A DNA stretch of 6,968 bases from CAYUKK01 sp964445305 (GTDB lineage Bacteria; Acidobacteriota; Aminicenantia; Aminicenantales; UBA8522). The stretch spans positions 1-6,968 of the forward strand of contig CAYUKK010000211.1 of assembly GCA_964445305.1 (NCBI GenBank), written 5' to 3'. Made by a program: the position numbers and the translations under genes. Positions within the stretch are counted from its first letter, which is position 1. Every line of letters starts with the position of its first letter. Positions 5,890 through 6,968 of this stretch are shown in pieces. The notes below the pieces were generated by a model that was not told the origin of the DNA, did no database searches, and worked only from the letters and a program-made list of their open reading frames with translations.

Positions 5890-6968
5890 GCCAGGAATGG
5901 TTGAGCCTTGGGCTTGATTTTGGGACGAATTCTGTTCGGGCCCTCCTCGTGGATATTCGCACCGGCGAGGAGATAGCCACCGCTGTTCATGATTATCAGA
6001 CGGGGAAGGACGGAATCCTTCTCGACCCCCAGGACCCCAACCTCGCCCGTCAAAACCCCATCGAGTATGTGAATGGGGCCGAGTCGGTGGTGAAAAAAGT
6101 CCTGACTAAGGCCCGGGAGCGGGGAAGCCGGTTTGACGCGGCGTCTGTCGTCGGCATCGGCGTTGATACCACGGGGTCCACTCCTTTGCCCGTCGATAGG
6201 AAAGGAGTGCCCCTCGCTTTCCAGGATGAATTCAAGACTAACTTGAACGCGATGGCCTGGCTGTGGAAAGACCATACGGCTCATGCTGAGGCGGCCGAGA
6301 TCACGGAACTGGCCCGGAAGCACCATCCCGAATACTTAGCCAAATGTGGCGGCACGTATTCTTCAGAATGGTTTTTTAGCAAGATTCTGCACTGTTTGCG
6401 CACCGACGAACACGTTTTCAACACTGCTTATAGCTGGGTCGAATGCTGCGATTATATCCCTGGCCTTCTCACCGGAAATACCGACCCGCTCCTGATGAAG
6501 AGGAGCCGTTGCGCCGCCGGCCACAAAGCCATGTTCAACGACGCCTGGGGAGGGCTGCCGGCTCGCGATTTCCTGGCCCGGCTTGACCCACGACTTGGCG
6601 AGCTTCGGGGTCGACTCTACGAGAGGTCCTACACCTCTGATATGGAAGCGGGAAAGCTTACGGCTGAATGGGCCAACCGATTGGGCCTGAGGCCGGGAAT
6701 ACCCGTCGCGGTGGGTGCCTTTGATGCGCATTTTGGAGCTGTCGGCTCCGGGGTGGCACCCGGCATTCTGATCAAGATCATCGGCACGAGCACTTGCGAT
6801 ATCACGGTCTGGCCGAACACGGAGCCTCTGGCTGATATCCCCGGGCTTTGCGGCATTGTCGATGGCTCCGTTTTGCCCGGGTATTTCGGCCTCGAGGCGG
6901 GGCAGTCAGCGGTGGGCGATATCTTCAACTGGTTTGTGAGCTATATCCAGCCCGGTGGAGAAAAGAAG
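5886..6968 (+). CDS. araB: L-ribulokinase (FGGY family), N-terminal two thirds, runs off right edge
   Basis: The frame is open for 361 residues to the last base; the family is usually about 550-570 residues. It matches AraB closely: the phosphate-loop motif LGLDFGTNSVRALLVD at 8-23, GVDTTGSTPLPVD at 92-104, NLNAMAWLWKDHTA at 119-132, GGTYSSEWFFSKILH at 155-169, KRSRCAAGHKAMF at 205-217, VGAFDAHFGAVG at 276-287, IGTSTCDI at 299-306 and GLEAGQSAVGDIF at 335-347. The FGGY N-terminal domain spans about 6-285 and the C-terminal ATPase domain begins near 295. Lys214, Asp280 and Glu337 fall where I recall L-ribulose contacts in the Bacillus halodurans enzyme. It is cytosolic, with no signal peptide, and uses ATP to make L-ribulose 5-phosphate in L-arabinose catabolism. 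The start overlaps the GH127 stop codon (ATGA). No damage is seen in the visible part. Confidence 0.95.
   Translation, partial: MSQEWLSLGLDFGTNSVRALLVDIRTGEEIATAVHDYQTGKDGILLDPQDPNLARQNPIEYVNGAESVVKKVLTKARERGSRFDAASVVGIGVDTTGSTPLPVDRKGVPLAFQDEFKTNLNAMAWLWKDHTAHAEAAEITELARKHHPEYLAKCGGTYSSEWFFSKILHCLRTDEHVFNTAYSWVECCDYIPGLLTGNTDPLLMKRSRCAAGHKAMFNDAWGGLPARDFLARLDPRLGELRGRLYERSYTSDMEAGKLTAEWANRLGLRPGIPVAVGAFDAHFGAVGSGVAPGILIKIIGTSTCDITVWPNTEPLADIPGLCGIVDGSVLPGYFGLEAGQSAVGDIFNWFVSYIQPGGEKK

Overview
The window is a fragment of a bacterial L-arabinose (L-arabinofuranoside) utilisation locus built around one divergent promoter region. The coding sequence is moderately GC-rich and dense. Strong Shine-Dalgarno sites (GGAGG, AAGGAGGTGA) precede the genes, and signal peptides are carried by three of the four proteins. 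A large VPS10/BNR-type beta-propeller next to a GH127 enzyme with a C-terminal discoidin-like domain is typical of polysaccharide-degrading Gram-negative phyla. Candidatus Aminicenantes/Acidobacteriota, Planctomycetota or Bacteroidota would all fit. I lean towards the Aminicenantes/Acidobacteriota side, but this is a guess from protein style and not a demonstrated assignment.

Layout: the minus strand from 381 to the left edge holds the N-terminal 127 residues of an exported aldose 1-epimerase (GalM family). Positions 382-660 are a divergent regulatory region. It has a TTGACA-N17-TATATA promoter facing right, a weaker TTGAAA-N17-TAGGAT promoter facing left, and small inverted repeats just upstream of the rightward -35 that could be operators. 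To the right are three genes in one direction: an exported sortilin/VPS10-like beta-propeller protein (661-3447), a GH127 beta-L-arabinofuranosidase with a C-terminal F5/8-type domain (3475-5889), and the first 361 residues of L-ribulokinase AraB (5886 to the right edge). The second and third genes are separated by 27 nt from the first and by a 4-nt ATGA overlap from each other, so they almost certainly form one operon.

Working model: the secreted GH127 enzyme releases beta-L-arabinofuranose from plant glycans or glycoproteins outside the cytoplasm. The exported mutarotase speeds interconversion of the sugar forms. After uptake, an isomerase (AraA, not in the window) would give L-ribulose, which AraB phosphorylates to L-ribulose 5-phosphate. 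The first gene of the operon is the least understood. Its family is often labelled glycosyl hydrolase, but no activity is evident from the sequence, and its position suggests a role in handling arabinose-containing substrates. No transporter, regulator, araA or araD is inside the window. I found no tRNA, rRNA, CRISPR array, insertion sequence or terminator.
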